A DNA stretch of 64,000 nucleotides. It comes from Poriferisodalis sp965221945. GTDB lineage: Bacteria; Actinomycetota; Acidimicrobiia; Acidimicrobiales; Poriferisodalaceae. The stretch lies in NCBI RefSeq assembly GCF_965221945.1, contig NZ_OZ244925.1:744001-808000 (forward strand). Direction: 5' to 3'. The position numbers were made by a program, and so were the translations under genes. The notes under the pieces are model-generated. The model did not search any database. It worked only from the letters and a program-made list of their open reading frames with translations, and was not told the DNA's origin. This document shows positions 18,296 through 25,883 of this stretch, in pieces. Position 1 is the stretch's first letter; every line of letters starts with the position of its first letter.

Positions 18296-18384
18296 GCCCT
18301 ATTGTCTGCCAACTTCAGCAGGTTCGAGCTGTATAGGGCTAGGTGTCGACGCGGGTTGGATGAAGTGTTGTCTATGCTCGGGCC

Positions 18385-19359
18385 ATGGTAAGACTTAGCG
18401 ACTATCTGGAACTCTCGCCTGATGCAGCTGATTCACAGTGGAGCAACATTCATCAAAGGCTCGTTTATGACGTTCGTCACCGGTTCACTCCAGTCGAAAC
18501 AATTCTCTGTTATGGACTTCTAAGAGTTGTTCCAAATCCGCATCGATACGGAAGCAAGACACATTCGGCAGCCCCAACAATTGTACACACGCTTGCACAT
18601 CTCTTCCGCCGGAAGCCAAGCTCATTGATCCTCAAGATGGTGAATCTGAACGGCCGGTTGCCGCACGGAAGCAAGTTTGACCTACCCTTCTTTGTAGCAA
18701 TGAACGAGGAACCCGACCGCTTTTGGCACCTCTACGAAGTCACGATCCGTGCGGCCCGACGACAAGGTATCGATGCCAGTAGGTTGCGAGATTTCCTTGA
18801 TGATGCAGGTGACGGAGTTTCCTATCTGCGTGTACCGTTTCACCTTGAGGACACCGCATTCGAGATTCAAGCGTTGGACTCGGCCATTAGAGGTACGCCT
18901 CTCGCCCTCGAACCAGGTGAGACTACGAAGGTCGTGCTGGGCCGACGGCGAATTGGGCAAGAAGCGTTTTCGAATGCAGTTCGACAGCGCTTTGCGGGTG
19001 TTTGTGGCTTTTGCGGGTTTGCTCCGAAGTCGCTGCCGAAGGAGGGTTTGATATGGGGATCACACATCAAGCCGTGTTCCGATTCTGATGAAGACGAACG
19101 ACTTGATCCTAGCAATGGCATCGCAGCTTGTCGAATGCACGACGCGGCATTTGATAGAGGCTTGATCACATTGGAAACCGACCTCCGAATCAGACGATCC
19201 CGGAGGCTAAATTCAAGCATCGAGAAGGATGATGGTGCCGCTCACTATTTCGGCCCAGTAATGAAGGAGCGCCTCATTCTTCCGCCGGGAGCTGAGCCGC
19301 CGCATGATCGCTATTTGTCATGGCACCGCGAGCACATCTATCAAGACTCACTGCCCTGA
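18385..19359 (+). CDS. HNH endonuclease, HNH_2 (restriction-type) C-terminal domain
   Basis: This 324-residue protein ends in an HNH_2-type nuclease domain: CGFCG, the His in IWGSHIKPCS, the Asn in LDPSNGIAA, CRMHDAAFDRG and the final LSWHREHIY. The N-terminal 180 residues are not recognisable and may recognise DNA. HNH_2 domains are frequent in restriction and other defence proteins. The gene is clearly less GC-rich than its neighbours (many AAT, ATT and AAA codons, TTT-rich stretches), a sign of recent transfer, and lies between an IS982 element and rearranged TA/ATPase DNA. No methyltransferase is next to it, so it is either a stand-alone modification-dependent nuclease or an orphan. DNA cleavage is inferred. 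Confidence 0.82.
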   Translation: MVRLSDYLELSPDAADSQWSNIHQRLVYDVRHRFTPVETILCYGLLRVVPNPHRYGSKTHSAAPTIVHTLAHLFRRKPSSLILKMVNLNGRLPHGSKFDLPFFVAMNEEPDRFWHLYEVTIRAARRQGIDASRLRDFLDDAGDGVSYLRVPFHLEDTAFEIQALDSAIRGTPLALEPGETTKVVLGRRRIGQEAFSNAVRQRFAGVCGFCGFAPKSLPKEGLIWGSHIKPCSDSDEDERLDPSNGIAACRMHDAAFDRGLITLETDLRIRRSRRLNSSIEKDDGAAHYFGPVMKERLILPPGAEPPHDRYLSWHREHIYQDSLP

Positions 19360-19390
19360 GCGCTGACGCACATGGTCTTGGCTTGAGTGG

Positions 19391-19876
19391 TTACGCCCAC
19401 AGGGCGCAGATGGGGATGGCTTCGATCTGCTCTGACAGGTGGTATTTGCGGCGGCCGACATGGAATACGACGCCTGCTGCGAACTGGGGCCCGAGCTCGT
19501 CCCGGAGCCACATGAGATGGCGGGCATCACTGGTGTCGGGAGCATTCGTGGCCTTGATCTCGATGGCGACAATGCCGCGGGCACCGAAATCGGCGATCAG
19601 GTCGACCTCGTGGCGACCGTCCGCCACCCGCAGGTGACACAGCTGTGGGCCGCGCGTCGTCAGAGCCGTCTCGGCTCGCAACTGGTTGATGACAAAGGTC
19701 TCGAGGAGCCTCCCGAGCAGATCGCCGCTGGACATCACGGTCGCGGCGTCAACGCCGACGGCAGCCGCCCACAGGCCGGTGTCTGCCACCAGACGCTTGC
19801 GTCCCTTGACGAGCCGGGTGAGACGGTTGCTGTGCCACGGCGACAGCTCAGCGAGGACGCCGGTATCGACGATCAA
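19391..19876 (-). CDS. Chimeric ORF: VapC start fused to DUF4143 C-terminal domain
   Basis: The first codons, TTG start then IVDTGVL, look like the opening of a PIN-domain VapC toxin, including the first catalytic Asp. After GVL the frame continues without interruption into the C-terminal 155 residues of the neighbouring AAA_14/DUF4143 protein, including EVDLIADF and VAIEIKAT, a PD-(D/E)xK-like pattern. The ATPase domain is missing. The TTG overlaps the TGA stop of the upstream antitoxin, so it would be translationally coupled. The joint falls in GVLAEL, a stretch both parents share. It could be a decayed toxin or an expressed fusion with nuclease-like residues; sequence alone does not decide. 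Confidence 0.55.
   Translation of the reverse strand: MIVDTGVLAELSPWHSNRLTRLVKGRKRLVADTGLWAAAVGVDAATVMSSGDLLGRLLETFVINQLRAETALTTRGPQLCHLRVADGRHEVDLIADFGARGIVAIEIKATNAPDTSDARHLMWLRDELGPQFAAGVVFHVGRRKYHLSEQIEAIPICALWA
19393..19862. repeat. 470-bp direct repeat, partial DUF4143 copy
   Basis: This stretch matches 20449-20918 at 461 of 470 positions. All nine differences are transitions and all fall in the last roughly 150 bp. The copy covers the 3' half of the ATPase gene only. Confidence 0.93.
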
Positions 19877-20115
19877 TGTGAGCGGTAGTCGCCGAATCCT
19901 TCGGCGAGCATGTCGTCGGCTTCCGATGCCCGTCGACCCGAACTGGAGGTGCCCATGGCTACGAAACTCGGCTGCCGGCGCTTGACAGGTTGTTCCTTGG
20001 CGGACAGCGAAGCGACCCATTCCTCGATAACGGCGTCAACGCTGGTTCGGCGACGCTCGGCCTCGGCGTGCAGTCGCGCCATGCCTTCCTCGGAGAGATC
20101 CAGTGTCACCACCAC
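19873..20115 (-). CDS. VapB-type antitoxin
   Basis: The 80-residue product has a ribbon-helix-helix-like N-terminus (VTLDLSEEGMARLHAEAERR, then SVDAVIEEWVASL) and a C-terminal segment with SFVAMGTSSSGRRASEADD and MLAEGFG, a tail commonly seen in VapB antitoxins that wraps the PIN toxin. The start is uncertain among GTG codons at 20115, 20112 and 20109. Its stop TGA overlaps the TTG start of the chimeric downstream ORF, the normal vapB-vapC arrangement, but the toxin there is cut after about eight codons. It is therefore an antitoxin without its original partner. Confidence 0.65.
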   Translation of the reverse strand: MVVTLDLSEEGMARLHAEAERRRTSVDAVIEEWVASLSAKEQPVKRRQPSFVAMGTSSSGRRASEADDMLAEGFGDYRSH

Positions 20116-20193
20116 GTCAACGAGACTACGTCGTGGTTCTGGAGAATTTCCACAGAATTCCGGTGGCATGAGCCGCAGGCTCTTGTGCAAGTG

Positions 20194-20325
20194 TCACACG
20201 CCGCTGATTACCAATTTTGCACATGCGGCTTCGTCGCGTTCTTCGTACTCCCAGATGCGCACCGGGGTCCAGCCGCCTGCCTCCAGGCGGGCATCGGTGT
20301 CGGCATCGCAGGCACAGTTGCAGGA
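20194..20325 (-). pseudogene. Fragment of a vsr-like endonuclease gene
   Basis: Read on the minus strand this codes DADTDARLEAGGWTPVRIWE and YEERDEAA, matching residues about 95-122 of the intact vsr product at 22241-22633, then runs into KLVISGV and a stop. The start and catalytic part are missing. The last 30 bp are shared with 21716-21745, suggesting a common recombination boundary. The surrounding 20116-20446 stretch holds no intact gene. Confidence 0.7.
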
Positions 20326-20446
20326 GCGTGCTGAATGCGGCCATGAACGGCGTAACCCCGGCCGTTTGCCGAAGCATTGACGGTTCCGGGGTTTTCGTTG
20401 CTGACTCTAACATCCCGGCGGTGAATGTGGCGGATCGCCGCAGGCG

Positions 20447-21676
20447 TCACGCCCACAGGGCGCAGATGGGGATGGCTTCGATCTGCTCTGACAGGTGGTA
20501 TTTGCGGCGGCCGACATGGAATACGACGCCTGCTGCGAACTGGGGCCCGAGCTCGTCCCGGAGCCACATGAGATGGCGGGCATCACTGGTGTCGGGAGCA
20601 TTCGTGGCCTTGATCTCGATGGCGACAATGCCGCGGGCACCGAAATCGGCGATCAGGTCGACCTCGTGGCGACCGTCCGCCACCCGCAGGTGACACAGCT
20701 GTGGGCCGCGCGTCGTCAGAGCCGTCTCGGCTCGCAACTGGTTGATGACAAAGGTCTCGAGGAGCCTTTCGAGCAGGTCACCGTTGGACATCACGGTCGC
20801 GGTGTCAACGCCGACGGCAGCCGCCCACAGGCCGGTGTCTGCCACTAGGCGCTTGCGTCCCTTGACGAGTCGGGTGAGACGGTTGCTGTGCCACGGCGAC
20901 AGCTCAGCGAGGACGCCGAGGTCGCTGAGCACTTGGGTATAGGCGGTGCCAGTCCGATGGTTGATGGCCGCAGCACTGTTGAGCGTGGAATCCGTCGCAA
21001 GACCTGCCGTGTTGAGTGCGTATGCCCCGAAGAAGCGACCGAGACGAGCGCTATCGGGTGAGGCACCCAACGTCGACGGGTCGCGGTTCAACATCTGGCC
21101 GAGGTAGCCGTCGAGCCAAGCGTCACGGCGTGCGGGCTGGTTCTCCAGCACGGCTTCGGGGAAGCCGCCATTGAGCGCCAGCTCGACGTAGCCACGCAGG
21201 TCAGGCGGGTCCGTTGGCAGCCGGATGTCGTCGCCGGTGCGCATGAGCTCGAGGATTTCCACGCCGATGGTGCCGAACTGCTCGCGCACCGTCATCGGAT
21301 GCATGGTCACCGGGAGCAAGCGACCTGTGCCGGGCCACAGGGAGGGATCGCGAGCTGAGCGGATCGAACCGCTGAGAATGAACCTTCCCGAAGCACGGTC
21401 GGTGTCGACGGCCCGTTTGACCGCACCGAGCACCTCAGGGACCACCTGCCACTCGTCCAGCAGCACTGGCGGTTTGAGATCTCGCAAGGCGGCGTCGGGA
21501 TCGGCCCGCACAGCAGCAGCCTCTTCGGCATCGTCCAGTTGAATCACTGTCGCTGCGTGCCGGCGGGCAGTCGTCGTCTTGCCGGTAGCACGAGCACCGG
21601 TGACGAACAGCGCCGCAGGGGACTCGGCCAAGAACTCGATCCTGGCGTCCGCCATGCGCGGAATGTAGCTGGCCAC
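20447..21676 (-). CDS. AAA_14 ATPase with C-terminal DUF4143 domain
   Basis: This 409-residue protein has an N-terminal AAA_14 domain with Walker A GARATGKTT and Walker B VLLDEWQ, a sensor-like FILSGS, and a C-terminal DUF4143 domain. In the latter EVDLIADF followed by VAIEIKAT gives an E-x-D...E-x-K arrangement like PD-(D/E)xK nucleases. The family is widespread, patchy and of unknown role; it often lies in variable DNA. The gene is intact, and its 3' 470 bp is duplicated at 19393-19862. Upstream is a decayed hicA remnant. The 5' end at 21676 is followed upstream by AT-rich DNA that may carry its promoter. Confidence 0.88.
   Translation of the reverse strand: MASYIPRMADARIEFLAESPAALFVTGARATGKTTTARRHAATVIQLDDAEEAAAVRADPDAALRDLKPPVLLDEWQVVPEVLGAVKRAVDTDRASGRFILSGSIRSARDPSLWPGTGRLLPVTMHPMTVREQFGTIGVEILELMRTGDDIRLPTDPPDLRGYVELALNGGFPEAVLENQPARRDAWLDGYLGQMLNRDPSTLGASPDSARLGRFFGAYALNTAGLATDSTLNSAAAINHRTGTAYTQVLSDLGVLAELSPWHSNRLTRLVKGRKRLVADTGLWAAAVGVDTATVMSNGDLLERLLETFVINQLRAETALTTRGPQLCHLRVADGRHEVDLIADFGARGIVAIEIKATNAPDTSDARHLMWLRDELGPQFAAGVVFHVGRRKYHLSEQIEAIPICALWA
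20449..20918. repeat. 470-bp direct repeat, parent copy in the intact ATPase gene
   Basis: This is the 3' part of the intact AAA_14/DUF4143 gene, matched by 19393-19862. The two copies are in direct orientation, 1056 bp apart, so further recombination between them would delete the antitoxin and vsr fragment. Confidence 0.93.
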
Positions 21677-21902
21677 AAGGACAGATTACCAATACTGCAC
21701 GGTTGTTAGTACAAGTTTCACACGCCGCTGATTACTAATTCTGCACATGCTGCACTACGCGTTAGGCGCGGTGTCCAATAACGAATTGGCGCGCGCAGTG
21801 CTGCATCTGCTTCCGATGCGCCTACCGGCGATACGCCACGAACTCTTGTACCGTCATCCCGACCTCTCGCGGCTTGAGGATCGGCACTGCTGGCACAGAG
21901 CT
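21677..21902. other. Decayed toxin DNA downstream of hicB
   Basis: On the minus strand, GTG at 21887 begins V-P-I-L-K-P-R-E-V, the usual opening of a HicA toxin, but the match ends after nine codons at about 21861. The remaining DNA to 21740 has no recognisable coding. The stretch 21716-21745 repeats 20192-20221 (TCACACGCCGCTGATTAC with small changes). Two AATTCTGCACA/AATACTGCAC segments lie before the ATPase gene start and could be part of its promoter. Confidence 0.45.
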
Positions 21903-22112
21903 TCAAGCCACCTCGACGACCTGGGTGCCGACGAACTCGCCCGCCATTGCCGGGGCACCGTCCTCGAGGATCATCGCGATGACTTCCTTGAGGTTGTCGT
22001 TGAGTTCTTCGAGAGTCTCGCCTTGGGAGTGCGCACCTGGGAATCCCGGGACGTAGCCGACAAAGAACCCGGTGTCGGGGCAGCGCTCGACAACAGCAGT
22101 GAAGTTCCGCAT
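21903..22112 (-). CDS. HicB-family antitoxin
   Basis: The 69-residue protein matches the partial RNase H fold of HicB antitoxins: MRNFTAVVERCPDTGFFVGY, VPGFPGAHSQGETLEELNDN and LKEVIAMILEDG. It would neutralise a HicA mRNA interferase. I prefer ATG 22112 because the family begins M-R-x-(F/Y)-T and GAGG lies eight bases upstream; ATG 22118 is also in frame. The gene downstream, which should be hicA, is reduced to about nine codons (21861-21887). The antitoxin is therefore an orphan in this copy. Confidence 0.8.
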   Translation of the reverse strand: MRNFTAVVERCPDTGFFVGYVPGFPGAHSQGETLEELNDNLKEVIAMILEDGAPAMAGEFVGTQVVEVA

Positions 22113-22240
22113 CGGCATGACCTCGGTCTTGCTCTCGGGGATCGATTGTAGGCGTGTCGGCGTTTTGGGCCGGTTCGGCAGCGGCCGACATCGGCGAGCC
22201 GGTCGTCATTCGGCGTACCGCGCGCGGCAGGTGCGGTCGC

Positions 22241-22633
22241 CTACGACTCGGCGAGGCGGCGGGCTCGGTCGCGGATGAGTTGTTCGATGTGATCGGCGGC
22301 CTCGTCGGGTTCTTCGTGCTCCCAGACGCGCACTGTTGTCCAGCCGGCGGCTTCCAGGCGGGCGTCGGTGTCGGCGTCGCGGGCGCGGTTGCGGGCGATC
22401 TTGGTTTCCCAGTACTCGGCGTTGCGGCGGGGCTTGGTGCCGTGCTCGGGACATCCGTGCCAGAAGCAGCCGTCCACGAAGACCGCCACCTGCAACCGGG
22501 AGAACACGATGTCGGCCTCCCGGCGCACGTCGGGCAATGGCCTCCTATGCACGAAGTAGCGCAGGCCCCGCCGATGCAGCGCTGACCTGATCAGCCGTTC
22601 CGGCTCCGTGTCACGGGATCGTTGCTGAGACAT
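22241..22633 (-). CDS. vsr: Very short patch repair endonuclease (Vsr-like)
   Basis: This 130-residue nuclease begins MSQQRSRDTEPERLIRSALH and continues GLRYFVHRRPLPDVRREADI, VFSRLQVAVFVDGCFWHGCP, then ETKIARNRARDADTDARLEA and TVRVWEHE, the complete Vsr pattern including the aspartate and the FWHGC zinc/active-site region. Vsr nicks next to T:G mismatches that arise by deamination at methylated cytosines, so it normally accompanies a Dcm-type methylase; none is in this window. The start at 22633 fits the family; an ATG at 22672 would add 13 residues. A broken copy of its 3' half lies at 20194-20325. Confidence 0.9.
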   Translation of the reverse strand: MSQQRSRDTEPERLIRSALHRRGLRYFVHRRPLPDVRREADIVFSRLQVAVFVDGCFWHGCPEHGTKPRRNAEYWETKIARNRARDADTDARLEAAGWTTVRVWEHEEPDEAADHIEQLIRDRARRLAES

Positions 22634-22795
22634 GCGCTCCGACGCAGGCCCAGGCAGCGCCTTCGGTTCCATTGGATCGGTTCTACCAGTCGCCCGACAG
22701 CGACGGGGATGACAGGACGTGGCGCGCTGCGACCGCCCTTCTAGCGTTTCGGCCGGAGTCTGGGCAGCAAGCCTGAGCGAGGACGGAGCGTCGCC

Positions 22796-24034
22796 ATGGG
22801 GAAGCCTCGACAGTTCATGCCGATGCACCGGCCGTCGAGGGCGCTGGCGCTGCTCCTTGCAGTTCTCCTGCTGGCAGCTGCGTGCGCTGGCAACGATTCC
22901 GACGTCGACGGCTTCGACGGAACCGTCCGGCTGGGCGCTGCGCTCAGTGAGACGGGCAGGTTCGCCATGGAAGGCGCGGACTCGCGTCAGGGCTATGACA
23001 CGTGGGTTCGCTGGGTCAACGAGGAATACGGGGGCATCCGGATCGGCGACGCCCGCTACAGGGCGGAGATCATCTACTACGACGACGAATCCGACGCTGA
23101 CACCGCCGCCGAGCTCGTACAACAGCTCATCGACGGCGACAAGGTCGACTTCCTGCTCGGCCCCTATTCCAGCAGCCTGACCAGCACAGCCAGCGCCGTG
23201 GCCGAAGCCAGCGAGGTTATCATGGTGGAAGGCAACGGCACTTCAGACACGCTCTTCGACCGGGGCTTCCGCAACCTGTTCCTCGTTGCCACCATTGCCA
23301 CCGATTACACGCGGTCGGGCATCGAGGCACTTGCTGCCCGGGGCGCACAAACCGCGGTCATCGCTCACGAGGACACGCCGTTCGCTACCTCGGTCGCCGG
23401 CGGCGCACGCCGCCACCTCGAAGCAAACGGCATTCAGGTGCTAGCGGTGGAGGCATATCCCGAAGGCGTTGAGGACGTCTCGGATCTCATGGCCAAGCTC
23501 GATGAGCTCGACCCTGACGTGTTCATCGGGGGCGGCCACTACAGCGACGCAGTGCTGTTCCTGCAATCAGCGCAGGAACTCGGCATCCGCCTAGATGCGA
23601 TGCTCATCACCGTCGGGCCCTCTAACCCACAACTGGCCGACGACCTCGGCGCCAGCGTCAACGGCGTGCTGGGACCGACGCAGTGGGAGCCCGCGATGGC
23701 CTACGAAGGTTCGTACTTCGGAAGCGCTGCGGACTATGCGGACTACTACGAGAGTCTCTGGGGCGAGCGGCCCGTCTACCAGGCCGCCAGCTCGACAGCG
23801 ACTGCCCTTGCGCTGCAACTCGCGATCGAGGCGGCAGGCAGCCTCGACGCCGATGAAGTACGCGAGGCCCTTCGAGAACTCGACGTCGAGATGTTCTATG
23901 GGCCGATTCGCTTCGACGAGCGAGGCGTCAACGTCGCGAAGCCAATGGGCACCGTCCAGGTGCAGGACGGTCAGATCGTCGTCGTTGCACCCGACGCTGC
24001 GGCCGTGGGGAAGCTCGTCTACCCGGCGCGTTAG
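22796..24034 (+). CDS. Branched-chain amino acid-type ABC transporter substrate-binding lipoprotein
   Basis: The 412-residue protein has a lipoprotein signal with the lipobox LAAAC (Cys at about residue 30) and then a periplasmic-binding fold type I of the Peripla_BP_6/LivJ group: VRLGAALSETGRFAMEG, GPYSSSLTSTASAVAE, GNGTSDTLFDRGFRN and GHYSDAVLFLQSAQELG. It would capture an amino acid, amide or related solute for an ABC importer. No permease or ATPase gene is adjacent, so either they lie elsewhere or the protein works as a sensor. ATG 22796 is the first possible start; ATG 22817 or 22823 would shorten the N-region without loss of the signal. Confidence 0.88.
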   Translation: MGKPRQFMPMHRPSRALALLLAVLLLAAACAGNDSDVDGFDGTVRLGAALSETGRFAMEGADSRQGYDTWVRWVNEEYGGIRIGDARYRAEIIYYDDESDADTAAELVQQLIDGDKVDFLLGPYSSSLTSTASAVAEASEVIMVEGNGTSDTLFDRGFRNLFLVATIATDYTRSGIEALAARGAQTAVIAHEDTPFATSVAGGARRHLEANGIQVLAVEAYPEGVEDVSDLMAKLDELDPDVFIGGGHYSDAVLFLQSAQELGIRLDAMLITVGPSNPQLADDLGASVNGVLGPTQWEPAMAYEGSYFGSAADYADYYESLWGERPVYQAASSTATALALQLAIEAAGSLDADEVREALRELDVEMFYGPIRFDERGVNVAKPMGTVQVQDGQIVVVAPDAAAVGKLVYPAR

Positions 24035-24060
24035 CGGAGCGACACGGTGCTCGCCGCCAG

Positions 24061-24630
24061 CTAGCGACCCATCGTGAAGAACTCGTCGTTGGGTCGCATG
24101 GACGTCAGGTGCGCCATGCGGTTCGACAGTGCGAACAGCCCCGTGATCGCGCCGATATCCCAGATGTCGTCGTCGCTGAAGCCATGTGCCCGCAGCTCTT
24201 GGTGGTCGGCCGCCGACGCTGACGCCGGTTCACGGCACATCTTCAGCGCGAAGTCGATCATCGCCCGTTGCCGGTCGGTGACGTCGGCCTTGGCGGGGTC
24301 CACCGCGAGCTGATCGGCCAGGAACGGATCCTTCGCACGGATTCGCAGGATCGCGCCGTGCGCCACGACGCAGTACATGCAGTCGTTGGCGCCGCTGGTG
24401 GCCACCACGATCATCTCCCGCTCCGCCTTGCTGAGCCCGCTGGGGCCCTCCATCAACGCGTCGTGGTACGCCATGAACGCCCGCATCTCGTCTGGCCGGT
24501 GCGCCAGGGCGAGGAACACGTTGGGCACGAAACCCGTCTTGGACTGGATCAGCTCGATGCGCTCCCGCAGGTCGTCGGGCATGTCCGCAATGTCGGGCAC
24601 GGGGAACGTCGAGATGGCTGGCTCGGTCAT
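24061..24630 (-). CDS. Peroxidase-related AhpD-fold protein (CMD family)
   Basis: This 189-residue protein has the AhpD/carboxymuconolactone decarboxylase core with EREMIVVATSGANDCMYCVV followed by AHGA, that is Glu-x11-CxxC-x3-His, the redox-active motif of alkylhydroperoxidase D. The C-terminal NRMAHLTSMRPNDEFF matches the group annotated as uncharacterised peroxidase-related enzymes. Members are expected to reduce peroxides with a thiol donor. It converges with the ABC lipoprotein gene with a 26-bp gap. The ATG at 24630 is the family start. No partner reductase is present nearby. Confidence 0.87.
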   Translation of the reverse strand: MTEPAISTFPVPDIADMPDDLRERIELIQSKTGFVPNVFLALAHRPDEMRAFMAYHDALMEGPSGLSKAEREMIVVATSGANDCMYCVVAHGAILRIRAKDPFLADQLAVDPAKADVTDRQRAMIDFALKMCREPASASAADHQELRAHGFSDDDIWDIGAITGLFALSNRMAHLTSMRPNDEFFTMGR

Positions 24631-24729
24631 GCCCGCAGCCTAGGGAGCGATCCAGCAAGGGTTCCGTTGAGGGCTCCAGCGGTTGCGGTCGTCGAACAGA
24701 GCCGGTCGGAGCCGGTGTAGCCGCTCATC

Positions 24730-24748
24730 GTTGGCAACAGTTGTCAAC
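24730..24748. promoter_or_regulatory. Operator candidate upstream of parD
   Basis: Two palindromic half-sites GTTGGCAAC and GTTGTCAAC are separated by one A, directly upstream of the antitoxin gene. Paired palindromes in this position are typical of ParD/RHH autoregulation. Confidence 0.5.
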
Positions 24749-24765
24749 TAGTGGAAACTGGCGAT

Positions 24766-25017
24766 GTGAGCCGGAACACGATGAGCTTTGCACTTCCCGA
24801 GTCGATGCGGAGCTACATCGACGAGCGCGTTCGCGGCGGCGACTACGGCAATACCAGTGAGTATCTGCGCGAACTCATCCGGCGTGATCAGCAAGACGAG
24901 GCGGCGCGCCGCTTGCGCCTGTTGATTGCTGACGGACTCGAGTCGGGTGAGGGCCGTCCGTTGACGTCCGAGGTCGTCGATGATCTTCGCGCCCGGGCAC
25001 TCGGCCGAGGAGAGTGA
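24766..25017 (+). CDS. parD: ParD-family antitoxin
   Basis: The 83-residue product reads VSRNTMSFALPESMRSYIDE, then RVRGGDYGNTSEYLRELIRR, the ribbon-helix-helix start of ParD/CopG-type antitoxins, with a C-terminal tail that would bind ParE. The GTG at 24766 is chosen because the family begins M-S-R-N-T; in-frame starts at 24751 and 24781 are possible. A double-palindrome operator candidate lies just upstream. The stop TGA overlaps the GTG of the following parE by the classical GTGA overlap, but that toxin gene is internally deleted. Confidence 0.85.
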   Translation: MSRNTMSFALPESMRSYIDERVRGGDYGNTSEYLRELIRRDQQDEAARRLRLLIADGLESGEGRPLTSEVVDDLRARALGRGE

Positions 25018-25170
25018 GCGAAGTCCGACTGCGCCCGCTGGCCGAGGCTGACCGGGTTTCCGTGCGGCTGGTTCTACTTGGAGCGGGATGACCATGTCGA
25101 TGCGGTCCGCCTGCTTGCTTACGCCCAGGATCTCGCGACGATCTTGGGCGACCTGGGCCAAGACTGGTGA
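25014..25170 (+). pseudogene. parE: ParE toxin with internal deletion
   Basis: From the GTG overlapping the parD stop the frame reads VSEVRLRPLAEADR, the normal ParE N-terminus, then leaves the family. From about 25069 another frame reads WFYLERDDHVDAVRLLAYAQ and DLATILGDLGQDW, then TGA, the normal ParE C-terminus. Only about 50 of the usual 95 residues remain, so an out-of-frame deletion removed the middle. The toxin, a gyrase poison in characterised ParE proteins, should be inactive. Confidence 0.8.
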
Positions 25171-25277
25171 GGCAAGAGTCCTCGCTGCACGACATCTCCT
25201 ATCGGCGCAGCCGCTCAGAGCGGCGGCGGGCGGGCAGGCCTCCTACATTCAGGGGCCGATGAGAGGACTGCCTTCCG

Positions 25278-25883
25278 ATGCACCTGCCACGACCGACAGC
25301 CCCACGCCTCGAACCGATCCCCAAGGTGGCCGAGCGAGCTCGCGAGGTCATGGAGTCTTCGTTCGCCAACGCCGTCAATGTCATCGCGACCATTGCTCAC
25401 AGCCGGCCCATCTCCAAGGCGTTCGGCGAATTCGCCCAAACCATCCTGTTCAAGGGCGACTTGTCCCGGCGAGACGTGGAGATCGCCGTGCTGCGCATGG
25501 GCTGGAACTGCCAGTCCGTGTACGAGTTTGGCCAGCACACGCTGATCGCCCGGGCTGAGGTCATGACCGAAGAGGAGATCTACCTCGTCACCCGGCCGAT
25601 CGCCGAGGGCAACTGGACGCCAGCTGAAGCCGCTGTCTTGCAAGTGGTGGACGACCTGTACTCCGACGACTGCGTCTCCGACGCCACCTGGGCCGAGGCC
25701 AAGGCGCACTTCAGCGAAGCCGAGATGGTGCACCTCGTCGCAGCGGCGGGCTGCTACCGCATGGTGAGCGGCCTGCTCAACAGCACTGGCGTGCAGCGCG
25801 ACGAAGGCGTCCCCGACTGGCCCACCGCCTCGACGCCCACATTAGGCGGGAGTGCGATAAGCAAACCCGCGTGCGAACCATGA
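25278..25883 (+). CDS. Carboxymuconolactone decarboxylase/AhpD-like protein
   Basis: The 201-residue protein has the CMD fold pattern SRRDVEIAVLRMGWNCQSVY followed by EFGQHTLIA. The position of the redox CxxC is occupied by C-Q-S-V, so the second cysteine is missing and a peroxidase role is doubtful. Similar proteins occur beside catabolic and CoA-metabolism genes, with no defined reaction. The stop TGA overlaps the ATG of the next gene as ATGA, so translation of the two is coupled even though their functions look unrelated. RBS strength is modest (GAGAGGA about 12 bases upstream). Confidence 0.8.
   Translation: MHLPRPTAPRLEPIPKVAERAREVMESSFANAVNVIATIAHSRPISKAFGEFAQTILFKGDLSRRDVEIAVLRMGWNCQSVYEFGQHTLIARAEVMTEEEIYLVTRPIAEGNWTPAEAAVLQVVDDLYSDDCVSDATWAEAKAHFSEAEMVHLVAAAGCYRMVSGLLNSTGVQRDEGVPDWPTASTPTLGGSAISKPACEP

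Noticed and set aside
22673..23122. Upstream extension of the vsr frame
   Set aside because: The family begins at MSQQRSRDTEPE (22633), and the extension is antisense to the ABC lipoprotein gene.
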